From Paenibacillus melissococcoides (GTDB lineage Bacteria > Bacillota > Bacilli > Paenibacillales > Paenibacillaceae), in assembly GCA_944800085.1 (NCBI GenBank), contig CALYLO010000013.1:1-64000 (forward strand): a stretch of DNA of 64,000 nucleotides. Direction: 5' to 3'. Positions 42,502-50,863 of this stretch are shown one piece after another. Below the pieces are notes generated by a model that did not search any database, had not been told where the DNA came from, and worked only from the letters and a program-made list of their open reading frames with translations. Position numbers and translations under genes: made by a program. Position 1 is the first letter of the stretch, and each line of letters opens with the position of its first letter.

Positions 42502-42656
42502 ATGAAAACACCTCATCTTCTACTGGTCTCTTTATTTCCAGCTTAACAGGTGTTTGCATTTTTAACGTCTGAGGAGCAAATATTTCAAATAATGGAGAAA
42601 CTTATTCATTCAGTTGATGATGGTTCAATTAATTTCAAGTAATTTTAACTGCGGTA

Positions 42657-42684
42657 TAAAAAAAGCCTATGTACTTTTCGATAA
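42657..42684 (+). promoter_or_regulatory. Sigma-D type promoter of flagellin 2
   Basis: TAAA (42,657-42,660), a 16-base spacer, then TTCGATAA (42,677-42,684). One base longer in the spacer than the flagellin 1 promoter, so it may be weaker. Confidence 0.7.
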
Positions 42685-42692
42685 ATATAATA

Positions 42693-42730
42693 GGCCGCAA
42701 GGAAGTGGCCCAATAATGAAATCATGGAGG
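42693..42730 (+). promoter_or_regulatory. CsrA-binding hairpin and ribosome site in the flagellin 2 leader
   Basis: The stem GGCCGC/GTGGCC encloses AAGGAA (42,693-42,710); a second GGA lies in the ribosome site ATGGAGGAT. The distance to the start codon is the same as in flagellin 1, and the stem is one pair longer. Confidence 0.65.
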
Positions 42731-42740
42731 ATGATGAAGA

Positions 42741-43556
42741 ATGTCGATGTTTATTAACACGAACGTGGGCGCAATCAATGCTCACCGCAACCTGGGCATG
42801 AACAACACTGCAATGGGTAAGACAATGGAAAAATTGTCTTCCGGATTCCGCATCAACCGTGCGGCAGACGATGCGGCAGGTCTCGCTATCTCCGAAAAAA
42901 TGCGTTTCCAAATCGGCGGCATGAACCAAGCGATGCGCAACGCGCAAGACGGTATCTCCCTGATTCAAACGGCTGAGGGTGCTTTGACAGAAGTACACTC
43001 CATGCTGCAACGTTTGAATACGTTGGCTAACCAAGCTGCTACGGGTACTTATGATGATAAAGACCGTGCGAATACGCAAAAAGAAGTTGATGCGTTGCTG
43101 GCAGAAATCAATAACATTACATCTTCAACAAACTTTAACGGAATTAGTTTGCTGAATGCAAGTTCAACAGTTAGCTTTCAAATTGGTGTAGACAAAAGTA
43201 ACGTACTTACTGCAAAATTGGCTGCCATGGGTACCGCGGCTTTGGGATTGAGTGGATTAATAATTTCCTCCCAAGCTAACGCTTCAGCGGCACTTTCAAA
43301 AATCGCTAATGCAATAAACAATGTATCTGAGCAACGCGCATCTTTTGGTGCGGTTCAAAACCGATTGGAACACACAATCAATAACCTGGGTGTAACTGCA
43401 GAGAACTTGTCTGCTTCCGAATCCCGTATCCGCAATGCTGATATGGCGAAAGAAATGACAGATTTCACTCGCAACCAAATCCTGGTTCAAGCAGGCACAG
43501 CGATGCTGGCCCAAGCAAATTCTGCACCGCAAAGCGTACTGAAGCTGTTAGGGTAA
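42741..43556 (+). CDS. hag: Flagellin 2
   Basis: This 271-residue flagellin is the same length as flagellin 1 and identical to it over nearly the whole first 125 and last 75 residues. The centre differs (TSSTNFNGISLLNASSTVSF, GTAALGLSGLIISSQANASA). Its own sigma-D type promoter, CsrA hairpin and terminator show an independent transcription unit. The strong identity of the ends with silent differences only suggests duplication followed by gene conversion. Confidence 0.95.
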   Translation: MSMFINTNVGAINAHRNLGMNNTAMGKTMEKLSSGFRINRAADDAAGLAISEKMRFQIGGMNQAMRNAQDGISLIQTAEGALTEVHSMLQRLNTLANQAATGTYDDKDRANTQKEVDALLAEINNITSSTNFNGISLLNASSTVSFQIGVDKSNVLTAKLAAMGTAALGLSGLIISSQANASAALSKIANAINNVSEQRASFGAVQNRLEHTINNLGVTAENLSASESRIRNADMAKEMTDFTRNQILVQAGTAMLAQANSAPQSVLKLLG

Positions 43557-43573
43557 TCGGTTTATTGTATAAA

Positions 43574-43603
43574 AACCTCGCTTATATTAAGCGAGGTTTT
43601 TTC
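43574..43603 (+). terminator. Terminator of flagellin 2
   Basis: Stem AACCTCGCTTA/TAAGCGAGGTT (43,574-43,584 with 43,588-43,598), 3-base loop, followed by TTTTTCT. The group II intron begins 9-13 bases after it. Confidence 0.9.
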
Positions 43604-44136
43604 TATTTAGCGTGCCCAGCTAAGCACGCATCTTCTAGCCGGTGAAAGACCGGTCGCGGAAGGGGCCAAGTCCCCGTGCAGCTAGGATGCCTGCATACGG
43701 CGAAATCCGTGCGTAGAAGCGCATCGACGAAAGTACCTGTCAGAGACAGGGCAAGCAACAGGCCAGGCCGTAAATGAAGTCAATCCTGCCGCGTCGTCAA
43801 AAAGGCCTCGCAAGAGGGAAAAGAGGAAGCCGAGTCTTGTGTGAATATGGACGAAGGCCACGGAAGCTGTTCAGAACTTGGAGCGACAGCGAAGAATCCT
43901 CCAGCGTATGGGGAACGGCATGGTCTGAAAGAAGATGCAGTGAACTGGGGAGATCCTCTCCTGCACGAAAGTTTTTTTTCGTAGCGAGATGCTCTATAAG
44001 CCCAGGAGGTGAAGTGATCCATCTGCAGGAAGGGAGTCGGAGGGGCCCATACTACCGGGGAACGCAGGACAACACAACCTGCGGGAGGGAAGGGGCCCTG
44101 CTTTGTTCAAGCTGTTGAGGAGGTACGAGTGAGAGA

Positions 44137-45422
44137 ATGCCAAAGGGCTAACGACACCGAAGGAAAAAGTTCAACAACTCCGAGAAAAGTTAGGTCATGC
44201 CGCCAAGACAAGCAAGAACAGAAGATTCCATGCTTTGTACGACAAGGACTGCCGGGTGGATGTGCTATGGGAAGCGTGGCGCTGCGTACGGGCAAACAAG
44301 GGAGCGGCAGGGGTAGACGGCGAAACGCTGGCGGACATCGAGAAGAAGGGCGAACGCCAGTTCATCGAGGAATGCCAAGAGCGCCATGTACAGAAACGCT
44401 ACCGTCCCCAGCCTGTACATCGTCACTACATCCCAAAGAAAGACGGTCGCAAACGTCCGCTAGGCATCCCGACGATTCAAGACCGAGTCGTACAGATGTT
44501 AGTGAAACTGGTGGTGGAGCCGATCTTCGAAGCGGATTTTCAGGAATGTTGGTTTGGCGTTCGACCGAAGCGCAGCACGAAGCAGGCGCTGGAGCGAATC
44601 CGTAAAGCGTGTAACCGCAAAGGTAATTGGGTGGTCAACCTCGACATCCAAGGGTACTTCGACAACATCAACCAAGAGAAGCTGATGAAGCTGGTGGCCC
44701 TCCGAATCAGCGACAGACGGATACTCAAGCCGATCCGCCAGTGGCTCGAAGCCGGGGTGATGGAAGAAGGCAAGGTCAGGAGAAGCGATCTAGGCACACC
44801 GCAGGGTGGCGTGATTTCGCCTCTGCTGGCGAACATCTTCTGAACTACTTCGACCGACTGTGGGAGAAGCATGGAAAAGAAGTTGGAGAACTGACGCGGT
44901 ACGCAGATGACTTCGTCGTGGTATGCAAAACAAGGAAGGATGCGTTTCATGCGCTTAAGCTGATTCGGGCGATCATGGAGCGGCTGGAACTCACGCTGCA
45001 CCCGGAGAAGACCAGGGTTGTAGGACTGTGGACAGGAGAAGAAGGATTCGACTCTCGGCATGCACCACCGGAAGAGGAAAGCGGAGACAGGCCAAAGTCG
45101 CGTATATTACACAACCCAGCAGTGGCTCTGCAAGAAAGCAGAAAAGCACATCCGGGAAGTGGTAAGGGAACGACTAGCGCCGCCACGCATGCGGCACATC
45201 TCGTTCGAGGAGCACGTCAAGTGGGTCAATCCGAAAATCCAAGGCTGGAAGAACTACTATGCGACACCATACAGCATGAAGCAACTGGACAAGTTGGATT
45301 GGTACATTCGGCAACGGCTGATGAAATGGTACGCAAAGAAACGCCAGCGAAATCACTGGCGCGGCTCCGGATACGAAGTTAAACTCTTAAGCCAGCTGCA
45401 TGGACTCAAAACGCTCTTGTGA
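44137..45422 (+). pseudogene. ltrA: Group II intron reverse transcriptase/maturase, frameshifted
   Basis: The likely start is atg 44,137. Pieces in different frames join to one LtrA-type protein of about 430 residues: TPKEKVQQLREKLGHAAKTS, then ANKGAAGVDGETLADIEKKG, IPKKDGRKRPLGIPTIQDRV, FGVRPKRSTKQALE, GVISPLLANIF, then LTRYADDFVVVCKTRKDAFH with the catalytic YADD, and the maturase domain X region (HISFEEHVKWVNPKIQGWKN, LDWYIRQRLMKWYAKK). Breaks are at about 44,148 (tt), 44,839 (tt) and 45,053-45,058 (tt and cc), each short by one base in a doublet. Either decayed or affected by sequence errors. Confidence 0.85.
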
Positions 45423-45452
45423 GTCGCATGCGCATGAATGACGAACATCGGA

Positions 45453-45485
45453 AAGCCGTATGAGGGAAAACCTCACGTACGGTTT
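45453..45485 (+). ncRNA. Group II intron domain V
   Basis: The outer stem AAGCCGTA/TACGGTTT and inner stem GAGG/CCTC with a GAAAA-type loop form the 33-34 base hairpin that is the most conserved part of group II introns. The AGC-type triad region is near its base. Confidence 0.8.
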
Positions 45486-45613
45486 GATGAGGAAGGGCTG
45501 AATTTTTTTTCAGTCCTTCACCCTAGAATAGAACTAATAAAGGACCTATTTAATAATGACCGGGAATGACCGATATAAAGCTTAGTAGGTATAAACACAA
45601 GGGTGTGATTTTT

Positions 45614-46198
45614 TTGAAGATTAGTGTTGATGGAGCTTGGGAGGAAAAGGAGTTTCATTCTGCGAAAGAAGTCAATGATTTTTGGGTGGCACGAACGATA
45701 CCTATATTAGAATCCGATCGTCTAATCTATAGTGTTCAAATTGATGATAATAAGTATTATTCCGATTACGAATCAATCATTCTGGAGAATTATCATCGTA
45801 TTAATGAAATACATATCGTTACACATACAAAAGAAGAATGTTTTATTATTACGCTTGAGGATTTAAAAGCCTATTTGCCGAGAGTTGTAACTGAGATCCC
45901 TGAAATTGCGGAGAAGTTATATGCAGAGGAAATAAGTGAAATAGGAGCACTAATTACACCAATTATTGATTCTTTACAATGGATTGTGAGCGCCTTGGAG
46001 TTTGCTTATGCAATCAGTGAAAAAGTAAATAATGCAAACCAACTAAGGCATTCTATTGAACAATTGTATAAAAATATAGAGTCTTTTATTGAACAATTCC
46101 ATGACCAACTGAGCTGGAATAACTATGTTGGCGTATCGGACCTTCTCCAATACGAGCTAGTTCCTACACTGGAAGGTTGGATCAATGAAGTTAGGTAA
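45614..46198 (+). CDS. Conserved-type hypothetical protein upstream of maf
   Basis: A ttg at 45,614 behind AAGGGTGTG is preferred; an atg at 45,566 gives 16 more residues. The product of about 194 residues has an N-terminal beta part (LKISVDGAWEEKEFHSAKEV) and a long helical part (ALITPIIDSLQWIVSALEFA, IEQLYKNIESFIEQFHDQLS). It is not recognised. It lies directly before the Maf gene and ends 13 bases before it, so it probably belongs to the glycosylation operon and may act with Maf or flagellin. Confidence 0.55.
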   Translation: MKISVDGAWEEKEFHSAKEVNDFWVARTIPILESDRLIYSVQIDDNKYYSDYESIILENYHRINEIHIVTHTKEECFIITLEDLKAYLPRVVTEIPEIAEKLYAEEISEIGALITPIIDSLQWIVSALEFAYAISEKVNNANQLRHSIEQLYKNIESFIEQFHDQLSWNNYVGVSDLLQYELVPTLEGWINEVR

Positions 46199-46211
46199 GG
46201 AGTGAGCGGTA

Positions 46212-48095
46212 TTGGATTATTTTTTGTCAAATACAAAGGTCCTAAAAAAACATTTTCCGCAAGTAGCAGAAATACTTGAAGCAAACCCGGTGGATAGCGG
46301 TATATATCGCGCTCTTACATCTCGTGACGGCAGTCCAAATATTGAAATCCAAAAGGATGACAGGGTTGTTGCTGTACATAGCTTGTATAGTCCGGAAAGG
46401 GAAGCCGCAGGCTGGTTAAAGTCGATCGAAGAGAAGTTGGAAAATTGCGGTCATGTTTTAGTTGTCGGGATAGGGCTAGGTTATCATTTACAGTATCTGC
46501 TTAAAAAATATCCAACGAAGAAATATTATATTTATGAACCGGATATTCAATTATTGCATCTGGGGTTAAAACTTCGCGATTTGACGGATATATTAAGCCA
46601 TTCCGGCATTATAACGCTAGCTGTCGGGGAAGAGGATCATGTACTGAATCAACTTCTTGGATCCATTTCAAGTTTGGTGACCGATAAGTTTGAAGAAGTG
46701 ACTATTCCCATTTATAAGCAATTATTTGGCGGTACTATCGACAAACTTCATGCGATGTCGAAGCAAATCTTGCTTCAATATCGGGCTAATTATATAACGC
46801 AATACTATTTTGAAAAAGCGTGGTTCCAGAATATTATCTATAATATAGATAAAGTGTTGGCATCTAAACCGATAGTGTCACTTGAGAATACTTGCTCTCA
46901 TATACCTGCAATTATTATTGGGTCGGGGCCTTCATTGAGAGAGGATATTGAATATATCAAAAAATTAGGATCTAAGGCCTTAATTATAGCTGCTGGATCG
47001 AGTGTGCAAGCTTTAGTACATTATGGTATTGCACCTCATCTAGTCGTTTCAATGGATGGAGGAGAACCTAACTTAAAGGTATTTCAAAATGTAAATACAA
47101 CTCATATTCCATTGTTATTTGCAACGACTATACATCATGGAATTGTTGAGCAGAATCATAAATGGAGACTATTCACAAGATTAAATCTTGATGAAGTAAC
47201 TCCATATTTATTCTCAAACAGTGAAGAAGATATCGAACCTTCCTTTATTTCGACAGGCTCCGTTACGGGGACTTGCATTCAATTTGCAGCGTTTATAGGC
47301 TGCAAAAAGATTTATTTGGCGGGTCAAGACCTTTCTTATCCTAATGATGAGTACTATTCGGAAGGCGTTAAACACATTGAAGAAGAAGCAAAGAAAAGTA
47401 CAATTGAAGCGGCTAATGAATGGATCGAAAACGTGCACGGCGGTAAGAACCGTACGACAGAAAAAATGCTAGTGACTTTAAAAGATATAGAATTATTGTT
47501 GTCGGCATTAACGGATATCGAATTTATTAATACATCGAGCAAGGGCGCAGCAATCAAGCATACTGTTTTCAAACCAATGAAGGAGTGTGCAGGGGACTTA
47601 TTGAGTTTACCGGATCGGGAGGAAGATTGGTTTAAACAACTTATTGACGATATTCCTGCCTATAGTGAACAAGTAATTAGCACAGTTGGAGCAAAGCTGC
47701 AAAGTGAGCTGCAATCACTGATTATGTTGAATAATAAGTTAAATAGTATACTCAAACTAATCTCTGAACTTAAACAGTTAAATTCTAATCAAAAAGAGAA
47801 ACGAACTAAATTATTGCTGAAATTAAATAAACAATGGGGTCAAGTGACAGGTAGCGGCAGTTTTCAATCCTATATTTCATTTGCATTGGAAACTCCTTTG
47901 TCGCAATATATGCGTTATGTACCTGACATTGTTAATGAAAGCAATGAATTCAAAAAGGCCAAGCTTATTGTTGAGCACCTCGGAAAGTTCATTGTAAGTA
48001 TTTCGGAATTCATTCCGTTTGCGGAGCAATGCATAAATGAAGCGGTCAAACGTATAGACAAGATTGCGAATGGAGCAGAGACCTCGTATGCATAA
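46212..48095 (+). CDS. maf: Maf-family flagellin glycosyltransferase (motility accessory factor)
   Basis: This 627-residue protein starts at ttg 46,212. It has the Maf layout: an N-terminal Rossmann-like part (CGHVLVVGIGLGYHLQYLLK, YYIYEPDIQLLHLGL), the central MAF_flag10/DUF115 domain (HIPAIIIGSGPSLREDIEYI, ALIIAAGSSVQALVHYGIAP, HLVVSMDGGEPN, FISTGSVTGTCIQFAAFIGC, IYLAGQDLSYPNDEYYSEG), and a helical C-terminal part. Maf proteins transfer nonulosonic acids such as pseudaminic acid onto flagellin Ser/Thr in the cytoplasm. This fits the Pse genes that follow. Confidence 0.9.
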   Translation: MDYFLSNTKVLKKHFPQVAEILEANPVDSGIYRALTSRDGSPNIEIQKDDRVVAVHSLYSPEREAAGWLKSIEEKLENCGHVLVVGIGLGYHLQYLLKKYPTKKYYIYEPDIQLLHLGLKLRDLTDILSHSGIITLAVGEEDHVLNQLLGSISSLVTDKFEEVTIPIYKQLFGGTIDKLHAMSKQILLQYRANYITQYYFEKAWFQNIIYNIDKVLASKPIVSLENTCSHIPAIIIGSGPSLREDIEYIKKLGSKALIIAAGSSVQALVHYGIAPHLVVSMDGGEPNLKVFQNVNTTHIPLLFATTIHHGIVEQNHKWRLFTRLNLDEVTPYLFSNSEEDIEPSFISTGSVTGTCIQFAAFIGCKKIYLAGQDLSYPNDEYYSEGVKHIEEEAKKSTIEAANEWIENVHGGKNRTTEKMLVTLKDIELLLSALTDIEFINTSSKGAAIKHTVFKPMKECAGDLLSLPDREEDWFKQLIDDIPAYSEQVISTVGAKLQSELQSLIMLNNKLNSILKLISELKQLNSNQKEKRTKLLLKLNKQWGQVTGSGSFQSYISFALETPLSQYMRYVPDIVNESNEFKKAKLIVEHLGKFIVSISEFIPFAEQCINEAVKRIDKIANGAETSYA

Positions 48096-49143
48096 TTTTT
48101 TTTGCGGGAAAAAGATTCTGATTATCGGCGGAACAGGAACAATAGGCACGGGGCTTTTGGATCGCTTGTTGGCATGCAATCCAGCTGTCGTTCGAGTTTT
48201 TAGCCGAGATGAATATAAACAATTCAAATTACAACAGCAATATAGAGAATTTAGCAATATTCGTTATTTGATCGGAGATGTAAGAGATTATCCACGTGTT
48301 GTCCGAGCGATGGAAGATATCGATTATGTATTCCATGTTGCGGCGATGAAGCATGTTCCTGCTTGCGAGTACAACCCTTTTGAGGCAGTGCAGACCAATA
48401 TTATTGGAACCCAAAATGTAATTCAGGCATCTTTGGAGTGCGGAGTCAACAAAACGATTTTTACGAGCACAGATAAAGCAATAGCTCCTACTAATACTTA
48501 TGGAGCATCGAAATTAATGGCAGAGAGGCTAATTTCGGCTGCCCAATATCAGGCAGGAACGAAAAAAACAGTGTTCGCTGCCGTCCGTTTTGGCAATGTT
48601 ATGGGGTCCAGGGGTTCTGTTATCCCTTTGTTCAAGAAACAAATTGCCGAGAAACGCAGTATCACGGTCACATGCAAAGAAATGACACGCTTTATGATGA
48701 CCAAAAAGCAGGCTACCGAATTAACATTAAAAGCAATGATGTTGGCGAATGGCGGTGAAGTGTTCGTGCTTAAAATGCCGGTTGTTCGTCTCCAGGATCT
48801 TGCTGGACAAATCATTGAGCAAGAGGTGCGTAAAGGAATTTCTCCAGGGTCGGTTCACATAGAAGAAATCGGCTTGCGCCCCGGGGAAAAAATGTTCGAG
48901 GAACTTATGACTGTTGAGGAGTCCAAATATGCTCTTGAGACCGAAGATATGTTCATTATTCCTAACGCCTTCATGAAGTCGCATCAATATGCAGGATCCA
49001 GATCAGCCCAAGTAAGAAGTTATAGTTCTGCAGATGTTGAACCAGTTACTGCGAAACAGCTTGAAGAATTACTTCTTCAGAGTGGAATGGTCGAGGAACA
49101 AACAGAAATCACCAGCATAAAGAGGGAACAATTAAGTATATAA
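48088..49143 (+). CDS. pseB: PseB-like UDP-GlcNAc 4,6-dehydratase (inverting)
   Basis: The atg at 48,088 overlaps the maf stop by 8 bases and is preferred over a ttg at 48,064 and an atg at 48,070. The 351-residue SDR enzyme has KILIIGGTGTIGTGLL (NAD site), VFHVAAMKHVPACEYNPFEA, FTSTDKAIAPTNTYGASKLM (Asp-Lys and Tyr of the short-chain PseB/FlaA1 type) and RFGNVMGSRGSVIPLFK. It makes the 4-keto-6-deoxy sugar for the first step of pseudaminic acid synthesis. The long C-terminal extension (GSRSAQVRSYSSADVEPVTA) is more like CapD-type enzymes, so the exact stereochemistry is inferred from context. Confidence 0.85.
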   Translation: MHNFFCGKKILIIGGTGTIGTGLLDRLLACNPAVVRVFSRDEYKQFKLQQQYREFSNIRYLIGDVRDYPRVVRAMEDIDYVFHVAAMKHVPACEYNPFEAVQTNIIGTQNVIQASLECGVNKTIFTSTDKAIAPTNTYGASKLMAERLISAAQYQAGTKKTVFAAVRFGNVMGSRGSVIPLFKKQIAEKRSITVTCKEMTRFMMTKKQATELTLKAMMLANGGEVFVLKMPVVRLQDLAGQIIEQEVRKGISPGSVHIEEIGLRPGEKMFEELMTVEESKYALETEDMFIIPNAFMKSHQYAGSRSAQVRSYSSADVEPVTAKQLEELLLQSGMVEEQTEITSIKREQLSI

Positions 49144-49160
49144 AAAGGTGGCAATGCCTT

Positions 49161-49886
49161 GTGAAACTCGTTACTATTATACAGGCAAGAATGGGATCAA
49201 CTAGACTCCCAGGCAAGGTAATGCTCCCATTGGGAGATACAATAGTCCTCGACTATGTCGTAAACCGATGCTGCCAGATCAAAGGAGTAAATGAAGTCAT
49301 AGTAGCCACCTCAACGGAGCGAGCAGATGACAAAATAGAGCAATGGTGTGATGAACATCATATTCCCTGCTCGCGTGGCTCGCAAGACGATGTTTTGGCA
49401 AGATACTATAAATGCGCTAGAGAATGGAAAGCTGATTATATTTTTCGAGTGACATCCGATTGTCCATTTGTAGATTATGAAATGGCATCTGGTATTGTCA
49501 ATGAGATGCAGCGGTCGGGATACGATATCATTAAAGTGGAAGGTCAATTACCGAGAGGATTGGTGGCGGAATTATTCGCGTTTAAGACTCTGGAATATAT
49601 GAATAAGCATGGTTTGGAAGCACGGCACCGAGAGCATGTAACATATTATGCATACGAATATCCCGATCAATTTAATATGGGGTATTTTCGTGCAAGCGAA
49701 AAACTTCAACACCCCCAGCTTAGAGTAACTTTAGATACTGCAGAAGACTACAAATTGTGCAAATTGATTGCTCAATATTTTAAGTCAAACTTATTAGTGC
49801 CTTCAAGCGAGGTCATATCTTATTTGTTAGAATATCCGGAGATAGCTGCAATTAATGCTCACATTGAACAAAAGAGAGTCATCTGA
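49161..49886 (+). CDS. pseF: SpsF-type cytidylyltransferase, probably CMP-pseudaminic acid synthetase
   Basis: This 241-residue enzyme starts at gtg and has the SpsF motif IIQARMGSTRLPGKVMLPLG, then ADYIFRVTSDCPFVDYEMAS and HREHVTYYAYEYPDQ. The usual PseF begins with a 'PARGGSKRIP' motif, not seen here. Because no other cytidylyltransferase is present, this one likely activates pseudaminic acid with CTP, as in the sps-type clusters of Bacillus. Confidence 0.75.
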   Translation: MKLVTIIQARMGSTRLPGKVMLPLGDTIVLDYVVNRCCQIKGVNEVIVATSTERADDKIEQWCDEHHIPCSRGSQDDVLARYYKCAREWKADYIFRVTSDCPFVDYEMASGIVNEMQRSGYDIIKVEGQLPRGLVAELFAFKTLEYMNKHGLEARHREHVTYYAYEYPDQFNMGYFRASEKLQHPQLRVTLDTAEDYKLCKLIAQYFKSNLLVPSSEVISYLLEYPEIAAINAHIEQKRVI

Positions 49887-49906
49887 TTAATGACAGGGGG
49901 GCCATA

Positions 49907-50860
49907 ATGAATATCTTATTGACAGGTGGAGCAGGTTTTATTGGCAGATGGGTTGCTAAAAAGCTTCTTGAAGATGGGCATCGCGTATGGGTTTTGGATG
50001 ACTTATCGAATGGAAGCGAAGGCAATTTAGACGAATTCCGAAACCATGAACATTTTATGGGCTTGGTAAAAGGAACGATAATGGATGAGCCTTTATTAAG
50101 CGCCCTTTTTAAAGAACACCAATTTCAACTATGCTATCATTTGGGGGCTTCTATTAATGTCCAGGATTCAATCGATGATCCAAGAACGACATTTAACAAT
50201 GATACTGTAGGTACATTTTATGTGCTGGAGCAGTGCAGAAAATATAATACGAAAGTGGTGTTCATGAGTACGTGCATGGTGTATGATGCCTGTGCGGATA
50301 ATGTTGGCATTACGGAAGAACATCCTATCAAACCGGCATCTCCGTATGCTGGAGCAAAAATTTCGGCTGAGAACATGGTCCTTTCCTATTACTATGCATA
50401 CGGATTGCCCGTTGTAGTTGTCAGACCGTTTAATACATACGGGCCGTTCCAGAAAACTGGCGGAGAGGGCGGAGTTGTCGCTATTTTCATCAAGAACAAA
50501 CTTGATGGTAAAGATTTGTGTATATACGGAGAAGGAACTCAAACAAGAGATCTATTATATGTAGAAGATTGTGCGCGATTTGTAGTTGAATCTGGGTATA
50601 GTGATAACGTAAATGGGCATATCATTAATGCCGGGCTTGGAAGTGACATAACGATTAATGATCTGGCTCTGTTGGTGGTTGGAGATTCTTCCCGTATTAA
50701 ACATGTGCCTCATATCCATCCGCAGAGCGAAATACAGAAGCTGCTTTGCAATAATACCAAAGCCGAGAGATTGCTTGGTTGGAAGCCTAGAATTTCTTTG
50801 GATGAAGGGATACGCCGGACGGAAGAATGGATTCAAAAAAACATGCTTTCAATGGAGTGA
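49907..50860 (+). CDS. NAD-dependent nucleotide-sugar epimerase/dehydratase
   Basis: This 317-residue extended SDR has MNILLTGGAGFIGRWVAKKL, VLDDLSNGSEGNL, MSTCMVYD and the YxxxK signature SPYAGAKISAEN, then RPFNTYGPFQ, QTRDLLYVEDCARFV and ERLLGWKPRISLDEGIR. It resembles UDP-glucose/GlcNAc 4-epimerases and SpsJ/RmlB-like enzymes. It is not a step of the core Pse pathway, so it may make a second sugar or a variant precursor. Substrate unknown. Confidence 0.8.
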   Translation: MNILLTGGAGFIGRWVAKKLLEDGHRVWVLDDLSNGSEGNLDEFRNHEHFMGLVKGTIMDEPLLSALFKEHQFQLCYHLGASINVQDSIDDPRTTFNNDTVGTFYVLEQCRKYNTKVVFMSTCMVYDACADNVGITEEHPIKPASPYAGAKISAENMVLSYYYAYGLPVVVVRPFNTYGPFQKTGGEGGVVAIFIKNKLDGKDLCIYGEGTQTRDLLYVEDCARFVVESGYSDNVNGHIINAGLGSDITINDLALLVVGDSSRIKHVPHIHPQSEIQKLLCNNTKAERLLGWKPRISLDEGIRRTEEWIQKNMLSME

Positions 50861-50863
50861 CAG

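Larger units (their letters stand above)
43612..45520 (+). mobile_element. Group II intron with a broken intron-encoded protein
   Basis: The intron starts at GTGCCCAG (43,612; bacterial introns begin GTGYG or similar) with about 500 bases of structured ribozyme domains I-III. The open reading frame of the maturase lies in domain IV, followed by domain V (45,453-45,485) and a domain VI-like stem (about 45,487-45,517, AAGGGCTGAA/TTCAGTCCTT). The 3' end is near 45,520 and is approximate. It sits directly after a rho-independent terminator, the usual target of class C introns, but the class was not proven. Confidence 0.75.

Noticed and set aside
41300..42600. Complete ISL3 element with terminal inverted repeats
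   Set aside because: No matching terminal repeats were found on the two sides and the transposase lacks its end, so only the gene is annotated.
43780..44118. Open frames on both strands inside the intron 5' part
   Set aside because: This stretch is ribozyme RNA; the frames have no family resemblance.
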